A DNA stretch of 64,000 nucleotides from Prillingera fragicola (lineage: Eukaryota; Basidiomycota; Tremellomycetes; Trichosporonales; Trichosporonaceae). This document shows positions 53,075 to 62,621 of this stretch, piece after piece. The DNA is taken from contig BEDY01000004.1 of the NCBI GenBank assembly GCA_002335605.1, positions 682,001-746,000 on the forward strand, given 5' to 3'. A program made the position numbers and the translations under genes. How positions within the stretch are numbered: position 1 is the first letter of the stretch; each line of letters opens with the position of its first letter. The notes beneath the pieces were generated by a model. That model worked only from the letters and a program-made list of their open reading frames with translations. It made no database searches and had not been told where the DNA came from.

Positions 53075-53348
53075 GCCTCGGGTGGTGGGGTCATGATGTA
53101 GTGTCTGAAGTCTTGACAGGCAATGCTTGGACTAGGGCGGGATGCTGGCAGCTGACGGTGCTATGTGTGATACTTACAATAAGGCTGGTTTAAAGGCTCC
53201 ACACTGCAAGGAGTGTGTCGGCCTCGAGGACTACTCGCGACCTCGCATCAGCAGCTAGTACTTCTCCCCATTGTATCCTCGGCCACTTAACACTTACACT
53301 CTGACCCGCTAAACTCCCTCTGACGCACTCTCCTACTGCAACCCTCAA

Positions 53349-53788
53349 ATGTCAGCCAGCTCGCCAATCCACATCACCTCCCCCTCTCCCTCCCCGGATC
53401 CCGAGAGCATGGCCCCAGCACTCCCCAACCAACCACCTCCCAACGCTCCCAACGCTCCCAACGCTCCCAACGCCCCCGAACCCCCCGCCGCACGCAACCC
53501 ACCCAAGACCCCCTGGACGCCAGCCGACCAGCTCGCGCTCTTCGCCCACGCAATCAAGAGCTCAAGGGGCAAGGCCTTCTGGGAAGGCGCCGTGCCGGGC
53601 CGCAGCGCCGAACAGGCCTATTGGCAGTGGCGGTGTGTCTCGGTCGCGTGAGAGTGCTGATGGTTAGACAGACGCTTGAGCCGTATATTCGCAAGAGTAT
53701 TGCTGAAAAGACTGGTGGTCGTGCTCGGCCTGGGCGTGTGGCGGCGAGGAGTGAGACGGAGGTGGAGATGCAGCTTGGTCTGCTGTGA
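53349..53788 (+). CDS. SANT/Myb-like mini-protein B
   Basis: Two exons, 53349-53632 and 53668-53788, give 134 aa. The N-terminus is Pro/Ser-rich with a tandem NAP repeat (four copies of a 9-base CCCAACGCT-type unit). The domain reads TPWTPADQLALFAHAI, WEGAVPGRSAEQAYWQWR, then QTLEPYIRKSI, closely matching gene A. The tail is basic. The intron is 35 nt and splits the Arg codon of QWR in phase 2. The downstream frame without the splice ends at once, supporting the splice. Confidence 0.76.
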
Positions 53789-53995
53789 TTGTTCTGGATA
53801 TTGCATGTCGGTTTCTTAGGGAGGTGCTTTCGGTGTATCTAGCATGCAACAGATGTCCACAGAAGCACAGTATGAGGAGAGTATCGGGGCGAGTCGGCCA
53901 CGCCCTTTGTGTACTTGGCGTTCTCATCAGCTCTCACACTCCAGCAACTACATCATCAACACTTCTCTAGTGCTCTCCTCTCAGTCCGCAGCATC

Positions 53996-54519
53996 ATGCC
54001 CCATTCAACGCACCATCACGAAATACCCCACAAAACCTGGCCCTACCCCTCGACCCACGTCCGGTACACCACACCCGAAAAGTCGAAATGCAAACGGCGC
54101 CGCAGCCACCGCCGCCGCCACTCACCCCCCTCATCCTCGACATCAAACTCGTTCTCTTCCTCAGCCCCGCTCTCACCAGCCTCACCGCCGTCTCTGCACC
54201 ACCCAAGCCCACCGAGCCTGAGCTCGGCGACACCCAGCCCAACACCCAAGCAAGGACCATGGACGGCTGCGGAACTGCATAAACTGTTTGATCACGCGAC
54301 GGCCCACGCGGCCGCCCAGCGGGTGTGGAATAACGTCGTCCCAGGCCGGTTGGGGGTGCAGGCTTATCTCCAGTGGCGGTGAGTTTGGCAGAGGTGGCGC
54401 AAGTGCTGAGTGGCAGGCATCTTGAGCCGATTCTGAGGCAGGTTGTTAGTGAGGTTGGGAGGGAGAGTGAGGGGCGGGGGAGAGGTGGAAAGGAGAGGAG
54501 GGGGAAGTGTGGGAAGTAG
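53996..54519 (+). CDS. SANT/Myb-like mini-protein C
   Basis: Two exons, 53996-54378 and 54417-54519, give 161 aa. A His/Lys/Ser-rich N-terminus of 90 residues (KCKRRRSHRRRHS) precedes GPWTAAELHKLFDHAT, WNNVVPGRLGVQAYLQWR and, after a 38-nt intron, HLEPILRQVV. The tail is Arg/Gly/Lys-rich (GRGRGGKERRGK). The start at 53996 is preferred over an upstream in-frame ATG at 53909, because the CAGCATCATG context resembles the other members and the extra residues show no pattern. Confidence 0.72.
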
Positions 54520-54853
54520 CCCCAGGAGGACTTGGTCATGTCGCCACATCCGTCTCGACATTGTGCAGAGTTCAGCGCAGCGAAGGAGACAGTCCCAGAG
54601 TATGTCTAGGATCCCAAGCGCATTTCAGTTAATCTATAGTACATATGTATAACAAGGATCATGTCACTGATGACGGCCGTTGGGCTGGGTGGCGTGAGCA
54701 TGTAAGAGGGCAAACAGGGGACACACACAATCGTCTCATCCTGTCGAGTCACATCAGCATCCCTCACATCATCACTCTTGTGCTTTCCCACAACTCATAC
54801 CGGACTCCTACCACTCCCATACCACTCCCATACCCAACTACCCTCGACCAGCA
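54520..54853. other. Spacer between SANT-like genes C and D
   Basis: About 330 bases with no gene. It should contain the promoter of gene D. Confidence 0.5.
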
Positions 54854-55221
54854 ATGCCCCGCCCCACCACCTCCCCAACCAAAGACCCAAAACCCTACCC
54901 GACCACGAAACCCCGCACCAAATCCAAAGGCGCCTGGACGACAGACGAGCAGCTCACCCTCCTCGCCCACGTCACTGCGGGGGTCAAGAGCGGGTTCTTC
55001 AGCGACGACGTCGTTGCCGGGCGGAGCAAGAGCCAGGTCTATGATCAGTGGCGGTGGGTTTTCGTGCATGCGGGAGAGGAAGGCTGATGAGATGTAGGCA
55101 GACGCTGTTGCCGTTTCTGCGTAAGGCTGTTGCTGAGCGGAGTGGGGCGGCTGGGCCTAAGCAGGCGGTCAAGGGGAAGAGTGTCAAGGAGGAGGTCACG
55201 GACATGGGCACTGGCGCTTGA
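54854..55221 (+). CDS. SANT/Myb-like mini-protein D
   Basis: Two exons, 54854-55053 and 55098-55221, give 107 aa, the shortest of the four. A Pro/Lys/Thr N-terminus (KPYPTTKPRTKSK) leads to GAWTTDEQLTLLAHVT, FSDDVVAGRSKSQVYDQWR and, after a 44-nt intron, QTLLPFLRKAV. WTTDEQ.TLL is the most SANT-like of the set. The intron lies in the same phase 2 Arg codon as in B and C. Spacing to gene C is about 330 bases, all on the plus strand. Confidence 0.75.
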
Positions 55222-55516
55222 GCACCTCATGAGAATGAGTGGAAGATATCAAGATGAGGAAGGACAAGCTGGCGCCAGGGCTCACTGTCGCCGACAGGTG
55301 TAGGACAATCTTGCATCGTACAGACAAGCTTTTCTATTGTGATACATCCGCCTTTGTGCGGTTCTGTCGTGCATTATGAGATTTTGAGATGCCCAGAGAT
55401 AGTTTGATGCCCGAGAGATTGGATTCTGCAATTATGACCTTGGTAGTGCACGTTGTGGTGCACATGTTGTGTGGAGATTTGTAGTTGAAGTTGCTAAGAC
55501 GGTGTGACTCGTTGGG

Positions 55517-57257
55517 TCACTTTTCCTCCACAAAAGCCTTGCCAGGGGGCACGGCAGGCAAGACCGGCTCGCCCATCTCGACCTCGCCACCTCCGACTTC
55601 CTTTGCGGCCTTGCGCCGCTTCCACCACGCCATGGCGGGGACGGCATTGACGATAAACCCCGAAATGATAAAACACACGCCACACCAGATAGCAGCGTAC
55701 TGCATCTTGTTCCCGCCCTTTTCGATGAGCGCAGACGTGATGACAGGCCCAACGAGCGAGGGCACGGCGAGGGCCGAGATGAGCATCCCGAACCGCATAC
55801 CGGCCTCGTGCACGGGCGAGATGGCCGCGGTAGCAGCGGGCACGAGCGCAAACCACGCCCCCGAGACGTTTCCGTACGCGACAAGACCGATAATGGTGGC
55901 CGCGACGCCGACGTGGTCCGGGACCCAGAACCCAAACATGATGATGCCGCCCACGAAGCCCACGCAGCCAAAGACGCTCCACACGCCGAGCCGGTCGGCG
56001 AGCGCGCCAAAGAGGATGCGCCCCAGGATGGAGCCCGCGAGGAGAATGGCAATGGCGTACGCGGCGATATTGTCCGGCAGGCCGTTGGCTTCGGCATAGT
56101 TGATGGCGGTGAACAGCGGGGCGAGAATGTTCATGCCAAACAGCATGCCGCCAATGACGTGCACGACGTACCGCGCGTCGTGCCAGGGCCGCAGCATGTC
56201 CTTCCACGGCGGCGGGTTGCGCGGCGGGAGACGGGTTTTCATCCAGAAGACGCCAGGCAGCATGAAGACAAAGTTGAACCCGCCGATGAACAGCATGGTG
56301 TTGCGGTAGCCAATCTTTGAAAACAGATTCTCCAGCATGATCGGGTAGAGCACGCCGCCGATGCCCGAGCCGCAGACAATGATGCCCATGGCTAGGCCGC
56401 GGCGTTTGTCAAACCAGTGCGAGGCGACGGCAGCACTGGGTGCGTAGATGAGCGAACCCGAGGCGCCAAAGAGGACAAACGAAAGAAGAAACTGGTAGTA
56501 TTCGTGCGAAAAGGCCATGCCGATAATGGCCGTAAACGAAAGCACGCACGACGCAGAGACCAAGAGCTTGGCGCCGTGAATGTCAAAGTAGCGGCCAGTC
56601 ATGATTGCAAACGAAAACTCGATGAGCGTCTGGATAGAGCCAAACCATCTGGAGAGAGTTAGTGTCTGCTGCTAGTGTGGAGACCGAGGTGGCAGAGTGG
56701 CACCACACCCATCGACGTGATGACAGCGCTACACTTGATGCTAGAGACAGTCTCACAAAGACGCCAGTGGCTACCGCGACAGGCAAGACTGCCCACCTGC
56801 CCACCTCTAGAGACGACGCCACACCGGAGACCAATACTCACGCTACCTGGGCTTTACCATGGCCCAAAAGCTGGTTGGCGAGATAGTACGACTGAAGCTG
56901 GCCGTTGGCACTCACTGCGGTGTCAGACCCGTCCCGCGGGCTATACTCACTGAGACCAAAGATACAAAACTGCTGCCAAAACGCAGCAAACACGCACAGC
57001 CATGCCTCGCGCCCACCATCGGGGGGCGGACCGATGAGGGCCTCAATCCTCGCCGCCTCGGAGATGGCATCGCGTGTGAGCTTGCGGGAGAGGGAGACCT
57101 CTGGTGCCAGCCCGGGCGAGTCGGGGGAACCACATTCCGTGAGTGTGGGACGGGAGAGGGTCGGGGCGAGGGCGGAGAGGACGCCGCAGACCTCTGTGAG
57201 GGGGATGGAGGCGCCGGGGGGTGGGCTGGTTGAGGAGGGGGGCTCTCGTGGTTTCAT
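55517..57257 (-). CDS. MFS monocarboxylate-type transporter
   Basis: Three exons, 57257-56951, 56914-56842 and 56648-55517, give 503 aa. After a cytosolic N-terminus of about 85 residues, twelve hydrophobic segments follow. The motif HWFDKRRGLAMGIIVCGSGIGG after helix 4 and FGALADRLG after helix 8 are those of the MCT/Mch branch of the major facilitator superfamily. The splices rebuild NGQLQSYYLANQLL and AWFGSIQTLIEFSFAIMTGRYFD. The 36-nt first intron is a multiple of three with no stop, so unspliced RNA would also be read through. Transport of a carboxylate or related small molecule at the plasma membrane is inferred. It flanks the dioxygenase cluster. Confidence 0.9.
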
Positions 57258-58048
57258 TTGTTAGTGTAGTGAGTGAGTGGGTGGAGATGAAGTTGATGGT
57301 TCGTGTCGAGGAGGCTGAGTAAGAGCGGGCTGCGGGTCGAGACCTTGTGGATATACGGGCAGAGTGAAAAGACGATCGGGCAATTTTGTGGTTTATCCAG
57401 GGTGGGGGATTCTGGATAAACTATCTGCGCTGCAGATCGGTCAAGTAGGTCTCCGAGTCACCGAGATCCGCAGGCATGTCCAGAGTGTCGCTGAGAACAC
57501 AACGATATAGTAACAAGTGGGATGCAGAGCTGGGCAGATCCTGGCTCGACTGCTCTGAGACGTTACAGCTACTCGCCATGCATTGGTAACTGCGCGCAAG
57601 GGTCGGCTGCTGGTTTGCCCGCACTTGGTCTCACTATTGGCAACTGCAAAGTGGGGGGTGGCGGCAAGCAGTTAGGGCATCTACCACATGCTCATAATCG
57701 GCCGAGCAACTGGCTTGTACTGCATGCTCTTGGCTGGCGTCGAGGGGCATTGTTGAGCCTGCAGGGTATGGTGGGATGGGGAAACCAGAGGTTAGTAAGC
57801 ATGCGAGACCAGTGGCCATTATCGGGAGCGAGGACGACTACGGATCGCTCGCCAACTGTGGATCATGTCAGGCACCGTCGGCCATGATTTATCAGACCTC
57901 AATCGCGTAGGTGGTGTTGGGCAAGCGAGCGCCAGAGATCAGCTGTTGACGAGACACCCGTTGCCGAAGAGAATACTGCATTCAGAAACGAAAACACATC
58001 TTTACACCACTAATCAAGAAACTCGTTCGATTGCCTTGGGCTAAGCGC
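57258..58048. other. Intergenic region
   Basis: About 790 bases containing the promoter of the transporter gene (-) and the 3' end of the first dioxygenase gene. No coding sequence seen. Confidence 0.5.
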
Positions 58049-59150
58049 TTAAGCCCCATCGGCAGCTATATCGTCAGCGGGTTGCGCCACTGCACAAAAC
58101 TCACGGAGCCAGTACTTCATCCACCGCTCATCAAACGGCTCGTTGGGGTTGACAAACCGAATGTCAGTGTGCAGCAGCACCTTGTTACTCGGGTGCTGGT
58201 TGACGCAGGACGCGTGGATGATAAACGGATTGTGAAACGCGACGTCGCCGGGCTCAAAGTCAGCCGTGAGCCACTGCCCGCCAAAGTCCTTTGTAGCCGT
58301 GCCGGCGTCAGGGTGGACGCGGCCGCCTGTCATCTGGACTGTGAGAATCGGTGAGAGCTGAGGGGAACGTACCATGTTGGCGTTGAAGGCACTCTTGCGC
58401 TCATCGTTGGTCATCTTCTCGGCCCTGGCGTTAAAGTCGTCCTCCATCTGTTGACCAACACGAGTCGAGTCGGAGAGATACATCAGCCCACCCCTCTCTG
58501 GGCCCGCATGGTCGAGCGGCGTCCAGCAGGTAATGAAAGTGGGTGGACCGTGACGGAAGAACAGCTGGTCGTCTCCTTCGTCAGCCCTTTCCTACTCAAG
58601 TCAACCTACAGTGAACATGAATCCCGTCTCCGTCCGGAACGGCAGCACGCAGCATCTGGCGCTTCATGAGCAGGGGATCCTCCCACCCCATGAGACGGGA
58701 CACAAAGTCGACGAGCTGCGGGTTGGTCGAGAACGCGTGAAACCAGTCACTCTGCTGCGCATCAAGGCACGCCTGGAGGTATGCCTCTGCCCTCGCCGAG
58801 CTCTGCATGCCGTAGCTGTGCGCGACCGAGCCCGGGTTGATGAAGGTGTTGCGCGCTTCCTCGCCGCCGACAAAGATGCCGTCTTCCGGGTTGGTGTTGG
58901 GCGCGAGAATGCCAGTGTCCTTGACCGAAGTGAAGAAGCGCTTGCGCGTGTCGTGTACAATGTCGGCGTTGAGCAGGCCTTTCATGAGAAGGTAGCCGTC
59001 GCGCTGAAAGCGAGCCCGGATTTCCTCGATGGGAGTGTCTGGGGTGGTGGGATTCAGTTGGCCGACTTCGCCGGCGGGGATGGGGACGGCGCTGCCCTTG
59101 AGCTTGCCGATGAAAGCCGGCTGGGAGGTTACAGAGGTAACAGTGACCAT
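58049..59150 (-). CDS. Phytanoyl-CoA dioxygenase (PhyH) family protein 1
   Basis: Four exons, 59150-58610, 58572-58373, 58333-58105 and 58065-58049, give 328 aa. ARFQRDGYLLMKGLL is the start of the PhyH fold. The iron-binding His-x-Asp is VHYDQ (His180, Asp182) and the distal His is in NPFIIHAS (His287); FHNP upstream is also His-bearing. HYDQLFFRHGPPTF, then GGLMYLSDS, are rebuilt by splicing and align with the second PhyH gene of the window. The last exon codes LPADGA, matching YAPNDGL of that gene. PhyH enzymes hydroxylate with Fe(II), O2 and 2-oxoglutarate. Introns 2 and 3 are 39 nt each, multiples of three with no stop. A TATA element lies 52 bases upstream. Confidence 0.88.
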
Positions 59151-59638
59151 TGTGCTTTGTGACGTTGGAAGATGACGGTCAAGTGCGCATGCAAGAGGGC
59201 TCTTATATCTTTCAGAAGCAGTATCGATACACCAACTCGGTTGAACGTCTTCCCCAAGAGACTGGGGTGCTGTCCGGCAAGGTGCCACCCTCAACGGTGC
59301 CACTTCTGCAACACCCCGCTTCTAATTCGACACGAAGCAACCATACCCCAGCGACATTCCGCTGCGGAGCACCATTCCCCACAGTCCAGCAAAGATAACG
59401 AGCACTTTCCGACCCGGCATGACCATGACAAACCTTGTTGGCTGGGTGCAGGAAGAACCGCCGGCCAGAGGGGTCACGGAAGGGGTCCGTCCGAGTTGTT
59501 GGCAGGTCCTCCGGTCGGTCGGTGCTTCATCGCCGTGATAGTGGTCACACTTTGCGGGATCGTATACATAAGACCTTTTTGACTCTTTCAGCCTTATACG
59601 TGTATTCTGTAGCTCTTGATTTGTCTTCACTGCTGACG
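59151..59638. promoter_or_regulatory. Divergent promoter of PhyH 1 and the isomerase-like gene
   Basis: A 488-base space between genes pointing apart. TATAAG on the minus strand at 59207-59202 serves PhyH 1. ACCGCCGG at 59457-59464 matches the core of the palindrome upstream of PhyH 2, and CGG-N7-CCG occurs near 59477. A shared zinc-cluster regulator site is inferred. Confidence 0.5.
59202..59207 (-). promoter_or_regulatory. TATA-like box for PhyH 1
   Basis: TATAAG on the minus strand, 52 bases before the ATG at 59150. Confidence 0.45.
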
Positions 59639-60720
59639 ATGACTGTTTCTAGCACTCTGCAGGTAGACTCGTTCAAGACGACATGGGGTATCTCCGAGGA
59701 GGATCTGGAGGCTTGGATTCGGGATGTCAAGGCCAAGGGGTACTGTGAGTACCGCCTCAAAGCTGGAAATATCATCTAATGGCATCTGCAGCCGGTATCG
59801 AGTACAACCCAGCCAACTACAGCAAAGCGACCCACCAGCGCGTTCGCGAGCTAGTCCATGAGCTTGGCCTGGACATCAACATCCAGTAAGTCGCCTCCTC
59901 GGGCCAGGTCTGACAGGCAGAATCTTCTCCTCCTGGATCAACTACATCGGACCCCGTCCCATGGACTTGCATCCAGTAGACCACCTAAAAGTTTACCGCG
60001 AGCAGCTCCAGATCGCCAAGACATTCTCGCCAGTCGTGATCAACGTGCAGGGCGGATGGTGCGTTGCCGAAACTTGCTCGGAGGCTGACGGATACAGTGA
60101 TGTGTGGACTGTTGAGCAGTCGATCGAGTTTTACAAGGGTACAATCAGGGTTGATGATGAGCTCGATCTGAGCGGGGTGGTTTGTCATGAGACGCATAGG
60201 AATCGGAGCTGCTTCACTCCTTCCGTGACGGTCAGGATCGTGCGGGAGGTGCCAGAGTGAGTTTGGCCAACTAGAACCTCGACAGGGCTGACGTTTCGCA
60301 GACTCCGTCTGACTGCAGACATCTCCCACTGGGTGGTCGTGTCTGAGCGTCTTTTGGATATTGGGGAAGAGGACAACGCACTTCTCGAAGAGGTTCTCCC
60401 TCATGTACGCTGCATTGACGTTTGGCTTGACACTACTGACATTTCAGTTCCACCACCTCCACTGCCGCATCGGCACCGTCAACAGCTCTCAATGCCATGA
60501 GCCAGAGCACGAGTTCTACGCACCCGAGCGCGCCTTTTTCTACAAGTACTGGGCCAAGATTGTCCAGCATCATCGCCGCAAAGGCACAAAGTTGCGCATT
60601 GGCTTTGTGCCAGAATACGGCCCATTTCCTTATCATTCTCCGTTTGCGCCGAGATCAAACTCGGAAATCGCCGACTCAGAGCATGTCTTGCTGCATGAGC
60701 TGTTCAACTCTGGCAAGTAG
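59639..60720 (+). CDS. Sugar-phosphate isomerase/epimerase-like TIM-barrel protein
   Basis: Five exons (59639-59744, 59792-59885, 59921-60256, 60302-60404, 60448-60720) give 303 aa. The succession of strands and helices, with GIEYNPANY, INVQGG, a metal-site pair VCHETHRNRSCF, TADISHWVVVSERLL and FHHLHCRIGTVNSSQCHEP, is that of the xylose-isomerase-like TIM barrel (sugar phosphate isomerase/epimerase family). The His/Glu/Asp residues in HETH, DISHW and the final H-x-H-x-R fit a divalent-metal centre. Such enzymes epimerise or isomerise keto-sugars or inositol derivatives; the substrate cannot be named. It sits between two PhyH-family genes, suggesting one pathway. Confidence 0.87.
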
Positions 60721-61266
60721 AATGCCGAGTAGATGCATAGAGTGTTGTTGGCTACGTCGTTAGATTCGTTCCAGTGATCTTCTCGTCTCCATCCAATGAT
60801 CTCTGGTTCGAATTGACCCAAAAGGGTTGGGCAGCGGCAAGAGCCGAGCCATCAACTGATCTCGTCTGGTCTCAACCTCGCCCAGTCCATGCTGCATCAC
60901 ACTCTCCCGGATTAGTCGATATCGGACAGATCCCCCCACTGTCACCACCAGTCCCGAAGTCGCATGCACGAGGCGAAAGGCCGAGTCTCGGCGCCGGAAT
61001 CTCGGCCCAACGTTCAGGAACCGGCGTGCAAAGTACCGCCGGTACTTGAACCACCGTAGAGTTACCACCGGGCACCATCGGCCCTTCTTCTCCTTGGACA
61101 CCACTGTGTATCTGTACCATCTTTGTGGATAGCGAGCGGGACATGTCAAAGAGTATCAAGCGGGTAGGTCCTTCTAATTCAATACTGAGAGACTACATGA
61201 ACGCGTCGCGCATCCCGAGTCGGGAGGAGGGTGCCGTATCTACTTGCTTGCCCCACAATTTCAACA
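60721..61266. other. Intergenic promoter of PhyH 2
   Basis: About 550 bases with no gene. It contains the 17-base palindrome listed separately and several more CCG/CGG words. Confidence 0.5.
61031..61047. promoter_or_regulatory. 17-base palindrome with CCG/CGG half-sites
   Basis: AAGTACCGCCGGTACTT is a perfect inverted repeat around one central base, 220 bases before the PhyH 2 start. CCG/CGG half-sites are typical targets of fungal Zn2Cys6 regulators, and one transcription-factor gene lies beside the cluster. The ACCGCCGG core also occurs at 59457-59464. Confidence 0.5.
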
Positions 61267-62535
61267 ATGACTTGCACTGAAACACTTACCGAGCCCGCTG
61301 GACTGGTCAATCTTGTTGGCAAAGGTAGCTGGGATCTGGATCTTCTTCACTTGGAGGGAAACGCTGGTGGTAAGGTAAGTGACTCTGCCGCAATGTGGAC
61401 TCACGCTGACTTGGCGTAGATTCCCCGTCAGTCCCTTGGCTGGCTCAAGCCGCTGCCTGCCACTGCCTCGGACGAGGAGATTCGCGCTGCGTACAAGCGC
61501 GACGGTGTCGTGCACATCACCGGACTTCTCAACCGTGACAAGGTCCTCGACACTCGCGAACAGTATTTCAAGTATGTCCAGCCTTGCGGCGTGCTCAAGG
61601 AGGGCACGAGTCCTAGGGAAGGTATCTTTGTCGGTGGTGTAAGTCTCTCCTGAAGGAAACGATTGACCTTACTGACCCCCCAGGACCCCTCAAAGTTCAC
61701 TGGCCCGGGAACAGCCCACTTTCAAGCCACAATGGAGTCAAACGAGTACCTCCGCCTCTCGGTCGAGGCAGCGAGGCAGCCCTTCATGAACGACTTTGCC
61801 AACGACGACAGTAGGTCCTCACCGCGCCTGCAGCCACTGACACACCCAGACCTCATGAGCATGGTCTCCCGCCTCAAGCCAGAATGGACCGACCCATTCG
61901 TCTTCAAACGCCAGCTCCTGCGTTCCAACATTCCTAAATCGGAGAAATCAAGCACCCAAGTCCACTACGACCAGATGTAGGTCCCCTTCCGCTGCCAGGA
62001 CTAACGAACAGTTTCCTCCGCGCCGCGCCCCCCACATCACTCACAGCCTGGGTCCCCATCGGGGACGTCTCGCCCATCTCCGGTGGCCTGCTGTATCTCG
62101 AAAACTCGGCGCCGCTGGGTCTCGAGATTGAGGCAGACTTTGCAAAGGCCGCAGAGCACATGTCGCAGGAAGAACGTCTCAGCGCGTTCAACGCCAACGT
62201 GGGTCGTCCAACGCCAAACATAAACTAAAACGCGCAGATGATGGCCGGCGGAATGCTCACCCCGGACGCGCCGCAATTTGCCGCTACCAATGGCCGGCGC
62301 TGGCTTGTAGCCGATTACAAGGCCGGGGACGTCGTGTTCCACCACCCGTGCATGATCCACTGCTCGGCCAATAATCAGGATCAGGAGGGTAGGATTCGGC
62401 TCGCGACGGATTTACGGTTTGCGGATAAGGATGGAGAGTATGATTATCGCTGGGCGCACCAGTACTGTGAGTTTTGCGGTAGCGAGTCAAGGCCCATGTT
62501 GATCGACTCCAGATGCGCCGAATGATGGTCTTTGA
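61267..62535 (+). CDS. Phytanoyl-CoA dioxygenase (PhyH) family protein 2
   Basis: Seven exons (61267-61374, 61420-61638, 61684-61810, 61850-61976, 62012-62198, 62238-62466, 62513-62535) give 339 aa. AYKRDGVVHITGLLNRDKV is the PhyH start. The iron ligands are His190 and Asp192 (VHYDQ) and His297 (HHPCMIHCS). FLRAAPPTSLTAWVPIGDV and GGLLYLENS align with PhyH 1. The 23-base last exon gives YAPNDGL; without that splice the frame runs on for some 20 unlike residues. The two PhyH genes share the positions of the last two introns, and the exon before the last is 229 bases in both, so they are paralogues. Fe(II)/2-oxoglutarate hydroxylation is the family activity. Confidence 0.9.
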
Positions 62536-62621
62536 GGTGTGCGGCTCGTGTGATGCAAATTGTTGTGAATATTGTCAAATGCAATCAGTTTGAATGAATA
62601 TCTAGTGCATCAGGCAGCTGT

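Noticed and set aside
60800..60825. GGTTCGAATTG word resembling a tRNA B box
   Set aside because: The flanking bases cannot form a T stem or an acceptor stem, so no tRNA can be drawn.
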